Assembly (NCBI RefSeq): GCF_000425625.1
Contig: NZ_AUDU01000040.1
Location: forward strand, 32,928-96,927
Direction: 5' to 3'
From: Stutzerimonas azotifigens DSM 17556
Lineage (GTDB): Bacteria; Pseudomonadota; Gammaproteobacteria; Pseudomonadales; Pseudomonadaceae
DNA: 64,000 bases
The translations under genes were made by a program, and so were the position numbers. Within the stretch, counting starts at the first letter, position 1. Every line of letters begins with the position of its first letter. Shown in pieces: positions 1-10,571 of the stretch. The notes under the pieces are model-generated. The model saw only the letters and a program-made list of their open reading frames with translations, searched no databases and was not told where the DNA came from.

Positions 1-24
1 GTCCGGCTGCTCACTGCTCACTGC

Positions 25-1387
<1,363 letters not shown>

Positions 1388-1564
1388 TCAGGTGTCTCGT
1401 CGGGAAAGTTGGGTATTCTACCCCTCTCTCTACCGCTCTCGGCATCCGGCCGGAACCGCCGGCTCGTTGCGGTAATCAATCTTCCCGGCAGGCGCGGTTC
1501 CGGAAGGGCGGCGGGAACGATCGGCCGTACAGGCCGGTCCGAGCCGGAACGCTAAGGAGAAGGC

Positions 1565-2806
1565 ATGCACCAGCGGGTACAGGGTTTTTTCGAATTCAGC
1601 CGCTTCCTCGTCCAGCGCTTCCTTGCCGACCAGGGCCCCTACAGCGCGGCCGCGCTGACCTATACCACGCTGTTCGCGGTTGTTCCGATGATGACCGTGA
1701 CCTTCGCCATGCTGGCGGCGATTCCGGCGTTCCAGGGCGTCGGCGAGCAGATCCAGATGTACGTCTTCCAGAATTTCGTGCCTTCGGCCGGCGCCACCGT
1801 GCAGGAGTACCTGGGCGCCTTCACCACGCAGGCGCGCCAGCTCACCTGGATCGGCGTGGGCTTCCTGATGATCACCGCCTTCATGATGCTGGTGACCATC
1901 GAGAAGACCTTCAACACCATCTGGCGCGTGCGTCAGCCCCGGCGCGGGATGTCCAGCTTCCTGCTGTACTGGGCGATCCTCAGCCTCGGCCCGCTGCTGC
2001 TGGGCGCCGGCTTCGCGGTGAGCACCTACATCACCTCGCTGTCGCTGATCTCCGGGCCCGACGCCCTGCTGGGGACCGGGGCGCTGCTGAAGGTCATGCC
2101 GCTGGTGCTCAGCGTGCTGGCCTTCACGCTCATCTACGCCGCGGTGCCGAACACCCGGGTGCCGATCCGGCACGCGCTCATCGGCGGGGCCTTCACCGCC
2201 ACGCTGCTGGAGCTGGCGCGCCAGGCGTTCAGCCTCTACGTGACCTTCTTCCCCAGCTACCAGCTGATCTACGGCGCCTTTGCCGCGGTTCCGCTGTTCC
2301 TGCTGTGGATCTACCTGTCCTGGCTGATCGTGCTGTTCGGCGCCGAGATCGTCTGCGGCCTGTCCTCCTCGCGGGAATGGCGTTGCCGCAACATTCCCCG
2401 GCTGGTGGTGATGCTGGTGCTGCTGCGGATGCTGCACGACTGCCAGCAGGCGGGACGCGAACTGCGCCTCGGCCACGCGCATCGCGCTGGGTGGCACCTG
2501 CCCGAGGACGAATGGGACGAGATCATGGAATTCTTCACCCACGAGCACCTGGTCTGCCGCACGGGCGGCGGTGGCTGGGTGCTGTGCCGCGACCTGGGAC
2601 AATACAGCCTGGACCAGTTGATGCGCGCCAATCCCTGGCCGCTCGCCCGTCTCGACCAGTTGCCGGAGCAGCTCGAGGAACCCTGGTATCCGACCCTGCG
2701 CCGCTCGCTCGCGCTGCTCGGGCAGGAGCAGGGCGCGCTGTTCGGCGGCAGCCTGGCAGACTGGTTGCGGGCGGGACGTGAAACGCCGGCCGAAGGAGGA
2801 CAGTGA
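1565..2806 (+). CDS. yihY: YihY/BrkB-family inner-membrane protein
   Basis: Polytopic membrane protein of 413 residues in the YihY (formerly 'RNase BN') family. The N-terminal 290 residues carry six or so hydrophobic segments with family sequence such as [19 protein letters not shown] and [19 protein letters not shown]. The C-terminal 110 residues are soluble and resemble the winged-helix-like tail of the longer members. The old RNase BN assignment for this family was withdrawn (that activity belongs to RNase Z/elaC), so its function is unknown. A purine-rich ribosome site (AAGGAGAA) precedes the ATG. The next gene starts one base after its stop codon, suggesting a bicistronic unit. Confidence 0.9.
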   Translation: MHQRVQGFFEFSRFLVQRFLADQGPYSAAALTYTTLFAVVPMMTVTFAMLAAIPAFQGVGEQIQMYVFQNFVPSAGATVQEYLGAFTTQARQLTWIGVGFLMITAFMMLVTIEKTFNTIWRVRQPRRGMSSFLLYWAILSLGPLLLGAGFAVSTYITSLSLISGPDALLGTGALLKVMPLVLSVLAFTLIYAAVPNTRVPIRHALIGGAFTATLLELARQAFSLYVTFFPSYQLIYGAFAAVPLFLLWIYLSWLIVLFGAEIVCGLSSSREWRCRNIPRLVVMLVLLRMLHDCQQAGRELRLGHAHRAGWHLPEDEWDEIMEFFTHEHLVCRTGGGGWVLCRDLGQYSLDQLMRANPWPLARLDQLPEQLEEPWYPTLRRSLALLGQEQGALFGGSLADWLRAGRETPAEGGQ

Positions 2807-2807
2807 A

Positions 2808-3269
2808 ATGCAATCGCCACGCAGGCCCTGGCTGGGGCTGCTCGCCGCCCTGCTGCTCGCCGGCTGCGCCGAGGACTGGGGGACGGACCTCGACGGGCAG
2901 GCGGTGACCGCCGACCAGATGGACGGCCGCTGGAAGGTCATCAACTACTGGGCCGAGTGGTGCGCGCCCTGTCGCAAGGAGGTGCCGGAGCTGAACAGGC
3001 TGTCCGCCTCCGCCGAGGCGCCGCTGGTGCTCGGGGTGAATTTCGACGGCTTGCAGGGCGGCGAGCTGCGCGAAGCGGCCGATGCGCTCGGCATCCGCTT
3101 CCGCGTGCTCACCGAGGACCCGGCCGAGCGGCTCGAGCTGCCGCGCAGTCCGGTGCTGCCGGTGACCTACCTGGTCGACGGCGAGGGCAGGGTGCGCGAG
3201 CAACTGGTCGGCGAGCAGACGGCAGAAGGGTTGCGTCAGCGCATTGCGGCGCTTTCGGGCGACGGCTAG
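2808..3269 (+). CDS. TlpA-like thioredoxin-fold lipoprotein
   Basis: 153-residue protein with a lipoprotein signal (lipobox LLAGC, Cys20) followed by a thioredoxin fold. The redox motif is WCAPC (residues 51-55) in NYWAEWCAPCRKEVPEL, and the cis-proline region is LPVTYLVDGEG. Members of the TlpA/ResA/DsbE group work on the periplasmic side of the membrane as disulfide reductants or oxidants. The specific partner here is unknown. The start at 2808 gives a standard signal peptide; a start at 2778 would overlap yihY and add ten charged residues ahead of the signal. It is the last gene before a 750-base repeat region. Confidence 0.88.
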   Translation: MQSPRRPWLGLLAALLLAGCAEDWGTDLDGQAVTADQMDGRWKVINYWAEWCAPCRKEVPELNRLSASAEAPLVLGVNFDGLQGGELREAADALGIRFRVLTEDPAERLELPRSPVLPVTYLVDGEGRVREQLVGEQTAEGLRQRIAALSGDG

Positions 3270-3404
3270 GAGGCTGTCTGCCCGGCAGCTTTGCCGTCTC
3301 CCGGAAGGAGACGGGTTTGGTCGGGTGCCGGTGCAGGGTACGGTGCAGGCCTCGGTCGCAGGCAGAGCCTGCTCCTACAGGCGGTTGCCGAGGTGGCAGG
3401 CGTT

Positions 3405-3667
3405 GTGTAGGCCCGGTTCGCGGCCAAGGCCACTCCTACAAAAAGCGCATTTGTGGGTGTGGTCCCGGCCGCGCCCCGGTTCAGCCCTGCCGGCAGATGT
3501 CGGACCGCAGGCGGTTGCCGAGGCGGCAGGCGTTGCGATGTCTTTCCTTTCGCCCCCGAGGAAGGTTCGCCGGGGCAGGAGGTGCGTGGCGCACCCTACG
3601 GGCGGCGGCGCCGAGCCTGTCCCTTCTCCCACCGGGAGAAGGTGGCCCGCAGGGCCGGATGAGGGAG
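3405..3667. repeat. Intergenic repeat unit, copy 1
   Basis: About 263 bases that recur almost unchanged at 3729-3992. The unit begins with a GTAGGAGC-type REP half (reading CACTCCTACA at the core). It continues through a CGGTTGCCGAGGCGGCAGG block that is also present once more at 3381. It ends in the palindrome CCTTCTCCC-ACC-GGGAGAAGG (3622-3642) followed by GGCCGGATGAGGG. No convincing coding sequence is present; the short frames here are random in GC-rich DNA. Such units are typical of Pseudomonas extragenic repeats. Confidence 0.8.
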
Positions 3668-3728
3668 ACCGCGCCGTCACCTAGTCCTCACCTTGGCGCG
3701 CGGTTTGGTTTGTGTTGGTGCTGGCCGA

Positions 3729-3992
3729 GTGCAGGCCCGGTTCGCGGCCAAGACCGCTCCTACAAAAAGCGCATTTGGTGGGTGTGGTCCCGGCCGCGAC
3801 CCGGTTCAGCCCTGCCGGCAGATTTCGGACCGCAGCCGGTTGCCGAGGCGCAGGCGTTGCGATGTCGTTCCCTTCTCCTCTTGGAGACGGTTCGCCGGAG
3901 CAGGAGATGCGTGGCGCACCCTGCGGGCGGTGGCGCCGAGCCTGTCCCTTCTCCCGCCGGGAGAAGGTGGCCCGCAGGGCCGGATGAGGGAG
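3729..3992. repeat. Intergenic repeat unit, copy 2
   Basis: Second copy of the 3405-3667 unit in the same orientation, separated from it by about 60 bases. It differs by scattered substitutions and small indels. It carries the same internal palindrome (CCTTCTCCC-GCC-GGGAGAAGG) and ends 25 bases before the stop codon of the convergent lytic transglycosylase gene. The pair occupies most of the gap between the thioredoxin-like lipoprotein and the transglycosylase gene (3270-4017), in which I see no gene. Confidence 0.8.
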
Positions 3993-4017
3993 GCACGCCG
4001 AATCGCCTCGGCCGTGC

Positions 4018-4587
4018 TCAGGGCCTGACGTACCAGTAGTCCTGCCAGAAGCCGATCACCTTGGTCGGATAGCGGAGCTGGCCGAGGCTGCCGTTGTAGC
4101 GCGCCAGCGCGCGGCTGAGGTCGCCGTTCTCCTTCTTCAGGTAGTAGCTGAGGATGGTGCAGCCGTAGCGCAGGTTGGTGGCGTTGTCGGTGAGGTTGTC
4201 CTGCGGGCGGCCGAGTTCGGCCTTCCAGAACGGCATGATCTGCATCAGCCCCTGTGCCCCCACGCTGGATACGGCGAAGCGGTCGAAACGGCTTTCGGCG
4301 TGGATCAGGGCGATCACCAGGTCGGGCCTCAGCCCGGCCCGGCTGGCCTCGCGATGAACTTGTTGCAGCAGCGTCAGGCGTTCGCGGGCATCGGGCAGGT
4401 AGCGCGCCAGGCGGGTGGACATGTCCAGCAGCCAGACCTCGGCGTCGAAGCGGTCCTCGAAGCTGTCGGCCTGGGCGACGGTTTCCTGCAGCAGTTCGCG
4501 CAGCTCCGGTTCCGGCGCCTGGCGCACGCTGGCGGCCAGCGGCGTGGCGAGGGCGAGCAGGGCGACCAGCAGCAGGGACCGGGCCAT
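4018..4587 (-). CDS. Small SLT-domain lytic transglycosylase
   Basis: 189-residue exported protein with a signal peptide (residues 1-20, ending LAAS) and one SLT/lysozyme-like domain (about 80-185). The catalytic glutamate is Glu98 in LIHAESRFD. The other family motifs are GAQGLMQIMP (110-119) and ALARYNGS (160-167). Such enzymes cleave the glycan strand of peptidoglycan, forming 1,6-anhydromuramic ends in the periplasm. It is the last gene of a compact unit read proS, lipoprotein, transglycosylase, with gaps of 9-10 bases. There is no lipobox, so it is probably soluble and periplasmic. Confidence 0.9.
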   Translation of the reverse strand: MARSLLLVALLALATPLAASVRQAPEPELRELLQETVAQADSFEDRFDAEVWLLDMSTRLARYLPDARERLTLLQQVHREASRAGLRPDLVIALIHAESRFDRFAVSSVGAQGLMQIMPFWKAELGRPQDNLTDNATNLRYGCTILSYYLKKENGDLSRALARYNGSLGQLRYPTKVIGFWQDYWYVRP

Positions 4588-4597
4588 CCGCTGGTGC

Positions 4598-5551
4598 TCA
4601 GTCGTCTTCGTTGCGATCGGTTGCGACGCGTCCGGTGTCCTGCAGCAGGCGCTGCAGGAAGGCCTGCTGGAGTTCCGGGTCGTTGCGCGTCAGTTCGATC
4701 AGGCTCTGCTCGAGCTCGCTGGCTTCTTCCTCGAGCCCCAGCTCGGACAGCCGCTTGACCCGGTAGACCCACTGGTCGACGTCGTCGCCCTCGAGGTCGC
4801 GGAACACCAGGTCGTGGGCCTCGCCGAGCTTGGCGCGCAGGTCGCGGCTGACCAGCAGCTGCGCTTCGGCCTCGGTGCCGTCCTGCGGGTCGCGCACCTG
4901 CAGGACCAGCTTGCCGATGCTGGTGATGTTCTGCTCGGCGAAGGGGCCGTCGAGCAGGTTCAGGCGCAGGATGCCGTTGCGGTCGGTGAGCAGTTCGTGG
5001 CGCTCCTCGCCCGCCAGCACGGTGACCGGCCGCTCGGCCCAGGGCAGGCTGGTGTATTCCAGGCGGGCGTCGCGACGGTCTTCCACCAGGCTGGCCAGGT
5101 TCTGCTCCGAGCGCCCGTTGGACTCGACGTTGAGGAAGGGGTTGAGTCCGGCGAAGCCGTAGCTGATCCAGTTGCGCGTGGCCTGCTCCGGCAGGGTGCC
5201 GAGCATCACCACGTTCAGCACGTTGGCGCCGATGCCGGCGACCACCGCCACCGCGCCGAGCGGAATCTCGTAGAGTTCGCGCCAGGCCTGGTAGGGGGTG
5301 TAGCGGTCGTAGTGCCGGGTGACCTCGAAGTCGGTCACCTCGAAGGTCTTCTGCTCCAGCACCCGTACGCGCCGCTGCGGCAGCTGCAGTACGCCGGGCT
5401 CGCCGACCTCGATTCGCAGCCCGTGGTCGAGCAGTTTGCGCTCGGCGCGTGCCTCTTGCTCGCTACGCTGCGGAAGCTGGTTGGCGCACCCACCCAGCAG
5501 AAGGGTTGTACAGACAGCAACGGTCAGGACCGACAGGCGTGGGTGGGGCAT
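4598..5551 (-). CDS. Conserved Pseudomonas lipoprotein, unknown function
   Basis: 317-residue predicted lipoprotein with signal sequence and lipobox LLGGC (Cys about 22). A hydrophobic glycine/alanine stretch (IPLGAVAVVAGIGANVLNVV) sits near residues 98-118. The rest is soluble, with a region of probable beta structure (residues 150-240) and an acidic helical C-terminus ending NEDD. I do not recognise a domain of known function. It is sandwiched between proS and a lytic transglycosylase gene with 9-10-base gaps, so it is probably co-transcribed and envelope-located. Confidence 0.8.
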   Translation of the reverse strand: MPHPRLSVLTVAVCTTLLLGGCANQLPQRSEQEARAERKLLDHGLRIEVGEPGVLQLPQRRVRVLEQKTFEVTDFEVTRHYDRYTPYQAWRELYEIPLGAVAVVAGIGANVLNVVMLGTLPEQATRNWISYGFAGLNPFLNVESNGRSEQNLASLVEDRRDARLEYTSLPWAERPVTVLAGEERHELLTDRNGILRLNLLDGPFAEQNITSIGKLVLQVRDPQDGTEAEAQLLVSRDLRAKLGEAHDLVFRDLEGDDVDQWVYRVKRLSELGLEEEASELEQSLIELTRNDPELQQAFLQRLLQDTGRVATDRNEDD

Positions 5552-5560
5552 GATTTCCGA

Positions 5561-7279
5561 TCAGCGAGAAGTACGGGCTTCGTTGATGAAGGTGAGGATG
5601 TCGTCGATGGCCACGGCACGGGGCTGGTCGTCGCGACGGTGCTTGTATTCGAGGGTGCCTTCGGCCAGCCCGCGCTCGCTCACCACGATGCGATGCGGAA
5701 TGCCGATGAGCTCCATGTCGGCGAACTTGACGCCGGGGCTGGTCTTCTTGTCGCGGTCGTCCAGCAGCACGTCGAGGCCGGCGGCGACCAGTTGCTCGTA
5801 GAGGCGATCGGTGGCCTCGCGTACCGCGGCGTTCTCGTACTTCATGGGCACGATCGCCACTTGGAACGGGGCGAGGGCGGCCGGCCAGAGGATGCCGCGC
5901 GCATCGTGGTTCTGCTCGATGGCCGCGGCCACCACGCGCGACACGCCAATGCCGTAGCAGCCCATGACCAGGGTCACCGGCTTGCCGCTTTCGCCGAGCA
6001 CGCTGCAGCCCATGGCCTCGCTGTACTTGGTGCCGAGCTGGAAGATGTGCCCGACCTCGATGCCGCGCTTGATCTCCAGCGTGCCCTGGCCGTCGGGGCT
6101 GGGGTCGCCGGCCACCACGTTGCGCAGGTCGGCGACCTCTGGCAGCGGCAGGTCGCGCTCCCAGTTGATGCCGAAGTAATGCTTGCCGTCGATGTTGGCG
6201 CCGGCGCTGAAATCGCCCATCAGCGCGACCGAGCGATCGACGATGCAGGGAATGGGCAGGTTCAGCGGGCCGAGTGAGCCGGGGCCGGCGCCGATGGCGC
6301 TGCGGATTTCGGCTTCCGAGGCGAATTCCAGCGGGCTGGCCACCTGGGCCAGGTTGGCGGCCTTGATTTCGTTCAGTTCGTGGTCGCCGCGCACCAGCAG
6401 GGCGATCAGCTGGCCCGCTTCGATGCCGCGCACCACCAGCGTCTTCACGGTGCGCTCGATGGGCAACTGATAGCGTTCGACCAGATCCGCGATGGTGCGC
6501 GTATCCGGGGTGTCGACCAGGCGCAGCTCTTCGCTCGCCGGCGCGCGTTCGGTTTCGCGCGGAATGGCTTCGGCCTTCTCGATGTTGGCCGCGTAGTCGG
6601 AGCTGCTGCTGAAGGCGATGTCGTCCTCGCCCGATTCGGCGAGCACGTGGAATTCGTGCGAACCGGTGCCGCCGATGGAGCCGGTGTCGGCCTGGACCGG
6701 ACGGAAATCGAGGCCCAGGCGGGTGAAGATGTTGCAGTAGGCCCGGTGCATGCGGTCGTAGGTTTCCTGCAGCGAGGCCTGGTCAAGGTGGAAGGAGTAC
6801 GCGTCCTTCATGATGAACTCGCGCCCGCGCATCAGCCCGAAGCGCGGCCGGATCTCGTCACGGAACTTGGTCTGGATCTGGTAGAAGTTGATCGGCAGCT
6901 GCTTGTAGCTGTTCAGCTCGTTGCGGCACAGGTCGGTGATCACTTCCTCGTGGGTCGGGCCCACGCAGAACTCGCGGTCGTGGCGATCCTTCAGGCGCAG
7001 CAGCTCGGGCCCGTACTGGACCCAGCGGCCGGATTCCTGCCAGAGCTCGGCCGGCTGGATGGCCGGCATCAGCACTTCCAGCGCGCCGGCCTTGTTCATC
7101 TCGTCGCGCACGATCGCCTCGGCCTTGCGCAGCACCCGCAGGCCCATCGGCAGCCAGGTGTACAGGCCGGAAGCGAGCTTGCGGATCATCCCGGCGCGCA
7201 GCATCAGCTGGTGGCTGATGACAACCGCATCGGAGGGCGTTTCTTTCAGGGTCGAGAGCAGGTACTGACTGGTGCGCAT
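5561..7279 (-). CDS. proS: Prolyl-tRNA synthetase
   Basis: 572-residue class II aminoacyl-tRNA synthetase of the bacterial (ProS type 1) form. It charges tRNA-Pro with proline in the cytoplasm. The start [20 protein letters not shown] is standard. The catalytic core motifs are visible around [20 protein letters not shown] (motif 2 region) and [14 protein letters not shown] (motif 3). The insertion domain typical of bacterial ProRS, which edits Ala-tRNA-Pro, lies between them at roughly residues 225-400. The C-terminal anticodon-binding domain starts near [10 protein letters not shown]. It heads the unit that continues into the lipoprotein and transglycosylase genes. Confidence 0.97.
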   Translation of the reverse strand: MRTSQYLLSTLKETPSDAVVISHQLMLRAGMIRKLASGLYTWLPMGLRVLRKAEAIVRDEMNKAGALEVLMPAIQPAELWQESGRWVQYGPELLRLKDRHDREFCVGPTHEEVITDLCRNELNSYKQLPINFYQIQTKFRDEIRPRFGLMRGREFIMKDAYSFHLDQASLQETYDRMHRAYCNIFTRLGLDFRPVQADTGSIGGTGSHEFHVLAESGEDDIAFSSSSDYAANIEKAEAIPRETERAPASEELRLVDTPDTRTIADLVERYQLPIERTVKTLVVRGIEAGQLIALLVRGDHELNEIKAANLAQVASPLEFASEAEIRSAIGAGPGSLGPLNLPIPCIVDRSVALMGDFSAGANIDGKHYFGINWERDLPLPEVADLRNVVAGDPSPDGQGTLEIKRGIEVGHIFQLGTKYSEAMGCSVLGESGKPVTLVMGCYGIGVSRVVAAAIEQNHDARGILWPAALAPFQVAIVPMKYENAAVREATDRLYEQLVAAGLDVLLDDRDKKTSPGVKFADMELIGIPHRIVVSERGLAEGTLEYKHRRDDQPRAVAIDDILTFINEARTSR

Positions 7280-7401
7280 GGTGGCCGTCTTCGTGCTTGC
7301 AGGCGGGGTTGGCCGGGCATTGTACGGCGGGGCGGTAGGCGCGTACAGAAGGGCTCTGGCTGAAAGAATAGGCTTTGCGATGGCTCACCCTGATAAGCCG
7401 A

Positions 7402-7433
7402 AATAAAAAAGCCCGGCGAGTTTGCCGGGCTTT
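7402..7433 (-). terminator. Rho-independent terminator of the oprD-type gene
   Basis: On the minus strand a GC-rich stem (AAAGCCCGGC / GCCGGGCTTT, loop AAACTC) is followed by TTTTTTATTT. It lies about 25 bases after the porin stop codon and before proS. Confidence 0.88.
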
Positions 7434-7456
7434 CCGAGTGGTACCTAGTTCCCTAA

Positions 7457-8695
7457 TTACAAGATGCTGAGCGGATACTCAATGAACAGGCGCCATTCGT
7501 TGATATCGTTCCAGGCCGGGTTGTTAGTCCGCAGGATCGAATTGCGTGCCCTCAGCTTGAGATCCTTGGCCGGACCATCTTGGAAGGTATAGGAAACCTG
7601 GTTAAAGATCTCGCGTTCGGTCGCTTCGCCTTCGCCGCCGTAGAATGCTGCGTCGATGTTGTCGCCGCGCACGTATGCGGTTTTCCAGAACAAGCCAGGA
7701 ACGCCATAGCCAGTGAAATCGAGTTCATAGCTGGCTTGCCAGGAGCGCTCGTCCTTGAAGTTGAAGTCGGAGAGATAGGAGTTCGCTACCCAGATAGTGC
7801 CGCCGCCGTCGCCGTTGTCGTAGAGGTAGCCGGTATCACCAGAAACGCGCTGGTGAGCGACTATGAACGCATGAGCGCCGACGCTGTATTTGGCCGAAGC
7901 ACTCCAGAACGTGTTGTCGTCAACGGCGCTGTTTTCGCTGATGCGCTCGTCAATATCGGTGGTTTTGTAATAGTTGACATCGAAGGTCAGAGCCTGCGTG
8001 TCGGACAGGGGCATTACATAATTGATGTTGGCATACTTCTTCTTATAGGTATCTTCGACGTCCGACATGTAGAACGCGACGCTCAGGTTGTCGGTGAAGC
8101 TGTAGCTGCCGCCGAACAGGTCAAGGCTCTTCAGTCCGTTGGGGTCGCGGCTTGGCGAGCCCATGGGGCTGTCAGCGGTAAAGTGACCTGCGTTGAGTTC
8201 AAGCCCTTCGATTTCGCTGCTTGTGATCATGGTGCCGGTGAAAGACTGCGGCAGCAGGCGGGAGTCATCAGAGGAGAATACGGGAAGGGCGGTGAACTGA
8301 TCGCCGTATTTGATAACAGTATTCGAGAACTGGGCCTTAACCGCCGCACCGGCTTGGGACAGGTCATCAGCCCAATCGTCATCCGAATTCTGCGGGAACA
8401 TGTCGCCCTGCCCGCCGTCAAGTCTTACACCCAGCAGGCCGAAGGCGTCGACGCCGAAGCCGACCGGGCCTTGGGTAAAGCCGGACTCGAAAGTGGCGAT
8501 GAAACCTTGAGCCCAGGTATCGACATCATCAACGCCATCTTTATGGTCGCGATTCCAGTAAGTGTTGCGCAGCAACAGGCTCAGGCTGGCGTCGTCGACG
8601 AAGCCCTTGGACTCGGATTGCTGGCTCGCGACGGCCATTTGGGTTGTGCCGGCCGCAACGGCCAAGGCGATGACACTCCACTTCATCACTTGCAT
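7457..8695 (-). CDS. oprD: OprD-family outer membrane porin
   Basis: 412-residue outer-membrane beta-barrel of the OprD (OccD/OccK) family: substrate-specific channels for basic amino acids, peptides or small carboxylates, and in PAO1 the entry route for carbapenems. The signal peptide MQVMKWSVIALAVAAGTTQ closely resembles that of P. aeruginosa OprD. Family features include SLSLLLRNTYWNRD, WTQGF-like WAQGFIATFESGFTQG, GFGVDAFGLLGVRLDGG and the terminal strand EWRLFIEYPLSIL. I prefer the ATG at 8695, because GGAGC sits 8 bases upstream; the ATG at 8710 overlaps that ribosome site. It is about 30 residues shorter than PAO1 OprD but occupies the same place beside proS. Base composition is lower in G+C than its neighbours (30 of 60 over 7981-8040). 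Substrate cannot be read from sequence. Confidence 0.88.
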   Translation of the reverse strand: MQVMKWSVIALAVAAGTTQMAVASQQSESKGFVDDASLSLLLRNTYWNRDHKDGVDDVDTWAQGFIATFESGFTQGPVGFGVDAFGLLGVRLDGGQGDMFPQNSDDDWADDLSQAGAAVKAQFSNTVIKYGDQFTALPVFSSDDSRLLPQSFTGTMITSSEIEGLELNAGHFTADSPMGSPSRDPNGLKSLDLFGGSYSFTDNLSVAFYMSDVEDTYKKKYANINYVMPLSDTQALTFDVNYYKTTDIDERISENSAVDDNTFWSASAKYSVGAHAFIVAHQRVSGDTGYLYDNGDGGGTIWVANSYLSDFNFKDERSWQASYELDFTGYGVPGLFWKTAYVRGDNIDAAFYGGEGEATEREIFNQVSYTFQDGPAKDLKLRARNSILRTNNPAWNDINEWRLFIEYPLSIL

Positions 8696-9150
8696 CGAGT
8701 TTTGCTCCATTGGTTTTTCAAATAATGCTCACTTCCCACCGAAGAGAAGCTGCGCTTTCTTATTCTCGGCGGGATTCTACACGCGAGCCCTAGCTTGTGC
8801 GTCAGCTTAAACGGCAATTTTTTTGGGGTTTTTTCCTGATTCGGCCTGCTTTCACGGAGAAAGCGGCAGACTTCAGGCGGCCCTTATTGCCGGTAAGTGG
8901 AAACACTTGCCGGCTGTTTGGGGCAGTAGCAATTACCGTGCACAGAACGCGCCAGCCGTTGTCAGGCCCGCACTTTCGCTGGTGGGCGCTGTTTCTATAA
9001 CAAGGAAGTGGGAATTGCGGTAGCACTTGCGCACCAGTTTCGTGCGAGTGCGCCTTGTTGGTGCGCGTGCCCTTGGTGCTCGCTTCCCCGGGCCTGCGGT
9101 ATCCTGCCGCGGTGATCCAACCCATGCCGTTTCGACACAGGAGTCGAGCC
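8696..9150. other. Long divergent intergenic region, oprD / HIT gene
   Basis: 455 bases between the divergently read porin and HIT genes, without a convincing gene. It is less GC-rich than the surroundings and contains runs such as TTTTTTTGGGGTTTTTT near 8818-8835. It must hold both promoters and probably a long leader for the porin. I see no clear sigma-54 or sigma-70 consensus. A ribosome site (CAGGAGTC) precedes the HIT gene. Confidence 0.5.
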
Positions 9151-9576
9151 ATGTTCGAACTCGATCCACAGCTTGCCCGCGATACCCTCATGCTTGGCGA
9201 CCTGCCCCTGTCCCGCCTGCTGCTGATGAACGATGCGCGCTACCCCTGGTTCATCCTGGTGCCGCGGCGGGAGGAGGTGACCGAGGTTTTTCAGCTCGAT
9301 GCCGCCGACCAGGCCCGCCTGTGGGGCGAGGTGGCAATGCTGGCGGAAAAGATCAAGGACACCTTCGGGGCGCAGAAGATGAACATCGCCAGCCTGGGGA
9401 ACATGGTGCCGCAGATGCACGTCCATGTTGTGGCGCGCCGCCGTGACGATGCCGCCTGGCCGGCGCCGGTCTGGGGGCGGGGGGCTGCGGTTCCCTATGA
9501 CGCCGGGCAGGTCGCGTCCATACGGCAGAAGCTCAAGCTGGTGCTGACCCGAGACTTTACCTGGAGCGAGGCATGA
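9151..9576 (+). CDS. HIT-family nucleotide hydrolase/transferase
   Basis: 141-residue histidine-triad protein. The signature is [22 protein letters not shown]: the middle and last histidines of the triad are present, and the first is replaced by glutamine. Family members hydrolyse or transfer nucleotide monophosphates (for example diadenosine polyphosphates or AMP derivatives). The proteobacterial subgroup has no settled substrate. The ATG at 9151 follows CAGGAGTC and gives the conserved N-terminus [11 protein letters not shown]. The stop overlaps the start of slyX (ATGA at 9573-9576), so the two genes are translationally coupled. Confidence 0.9.
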   Translation: MFELDPQLARDTLMLGDLPLSRLLLMNDARYPWFILVPRREEVTEVFQLDAADQARLWGEVAMLAEKIKDTFGAQKMNIASLGNMVPQMHVHVVARRRDDAAWPAPVWGRGAAVPYDAGQVASIRQKLKLVLTRDFTWSEA

Positions 9577-9779
9577 ACGAGCTGGAGTCGAGAATCGCGG
9601 AGCTGGAAGTGCGGTTGGCCTTTCAGGATGACACCATCCAGGCCTTGAACGACGAGGTGGTCAGGCTGCAGGGCCTGATCGAGCGGCTGGGCGCGCAGCT
9701 CACCGTGCTTGCCCGGCGCCAGGAGGAATTGTCCGGGCGGATCGAGGAGGGCGACGAAGCGCCGCCCCCTCACTACTGA
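9573..9779 (+). CDS. slyX: SlyX family coiled-coil protein
   Basis: 68-residue acidic protein that is almost entirely coiled coil: [37 protein letters not shown] with regular leucine/isoleucine spacing. It ends in the family's typical proline-rich PPPHY tail. SlyX is widespread in gammaproteobacteria and its function is unknown. The start overlaps the HIT stop codon by four bases. Confidence 0.92.
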   Translation: MNELESRIAELEVRLAFQDDTIQALNDEVVRLQGLIERLGAQLTVLARRQEELSGRIEEGDEAPPPHY

Positions 9780-9790
9780 ATCCGGCCCGC

Positions 9791-10396
9791 TCAGGCCAGG
9801 GAGACCACGTCCTCGGCCTGCAGCCCCTTTTCGCGCTGCGTGACCGAGAACTCCACGCGCTGCCCCTCGGCGAGCACGCGGTGCCCTTCGCCGCGAATGG
9901 CGCGGAAGTGGACGAAGATGTCCTCCCCCGAATCGCGAGAGATGAAGCCGAATCCCTTCGAGGTATTGAACCATTTGACCGTGCCGGTCTCGCGGCCCCT
10001 CGCCAGTGCCGCCGCTGGCTGCCGACGCGGCGCGCGGTGCGGCCGCGGGGTGCGGTGTTCGGACGGCTGAAACTGCAGCGCGGTGGCGATGATGACCAGC
10101 GCCAGGGCGGCGACGGTCGCTGCCACTTCGAACTCGGGGGCCAGCAACAGCGCGGTGCTCGCCTGCACCACCACGGCGGCGGCCAGCAGGCTGCTGGCGG
10201 CCACCGGTACACCATGCTTCGTGCGCGCCGGCGTGCGGTGCCAGTGCGCCGCTGCCAGTTGAATGTTCATCAGGCCCAGCAGGGCCAGTGCGATGGCGGA
10301 ATTGGAGGAGGAGTCGGCTGCGCCGGATTGAATGGCAGTGAACAGTGCAAGCAGCAGGGCGATGGCGCCTGCGATCAAGGGTAAGGCTCTCGACAT
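9791..10396 (-). CDS. Membrane protein with C-terminal cold-shock domain
   Basis: 201-residue two-part protein. Residues 1-105 contain three or four hydrophobic helices ([36 protein letters not shown]; and two in [12 protein letters not shown]...[13 protein letters not shown]). A basic linker rich in Arg/Pro ([17 protein letters not shown]) leads to a cold-shock domain at about 137-201. Both RNA-binding motifs are intact: [12 protein letters not shown] (RNP1) and DIFVHF (RNP2). Cold-shock domains bind single-stranded RNA and DNA, so this protein would display one at the cytoplasmic membrane face. It probably has a similar role to the equivalent gene between slyX and dps in P. aeruginosa. The stop is 12 bases from the convergent slyX stop. 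Confidence 0.85.
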   Translation of the reverse strand: MSRALPLIAGAIALLLALFTAIQSGAADSSSNSAIALALLGLMNIQLAAAHWHRTPARTKHGVPVAASSLLAAAVVVQASTALLLAPEFEVAATVAALALVIIATALQFQPSEHRTPRPHRAPRRQPAAALARGRETGTVKWFNTSKGFGFISRDSGEDIFVHFRAIRGEGHRVLAEGQRVEFSVTQREKGLQAEDVVSLA

Positions 10397-10496
10397 TTTC
10401 TTTTGACTCGTTAAATAAAGGACGACTGCAGTGGCTCGCGCGGCCGGTGAAAAAGAGAAGCCGGACGCGGGGTCACTGCAGGGCGCGTATTTAACA

Positions 10497-10527
10497 GCAA
10501 AAGAAGAAAGCGCCTCAAATGGGCGCT
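10497..10527 (-). terminator. Rho-independent terminator of dps
   Basis: On the minus strand the stem AGCGCC-CATTTGA-GGCGCT is followed by TTCTTCTTTTGC. It lies about 45 bases after the dps stop codon. Confidence 0.7.
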
Positions 10528-10571
10528 GGAAGGTAAGGGATGCAGGCGGGTGCCCGCATCCCGGGAAGGGC

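Noticed and set aside
3270..4017. Several small open frames (for example 3244-3684 and 3693-4028, plus strand) as candidate genes.
   Set aside because: They coincide with the duplicated intergenic repeats, have Arg/Pro/Gly-rich random composition and lack ribosome sites.
8696..9150. Possible small genes in the oprD upstream region (for example 8797-9000 and 8802-9191).
   Set aside because: No ribosome sites or family resemblance, and they overlap both expected promoters.
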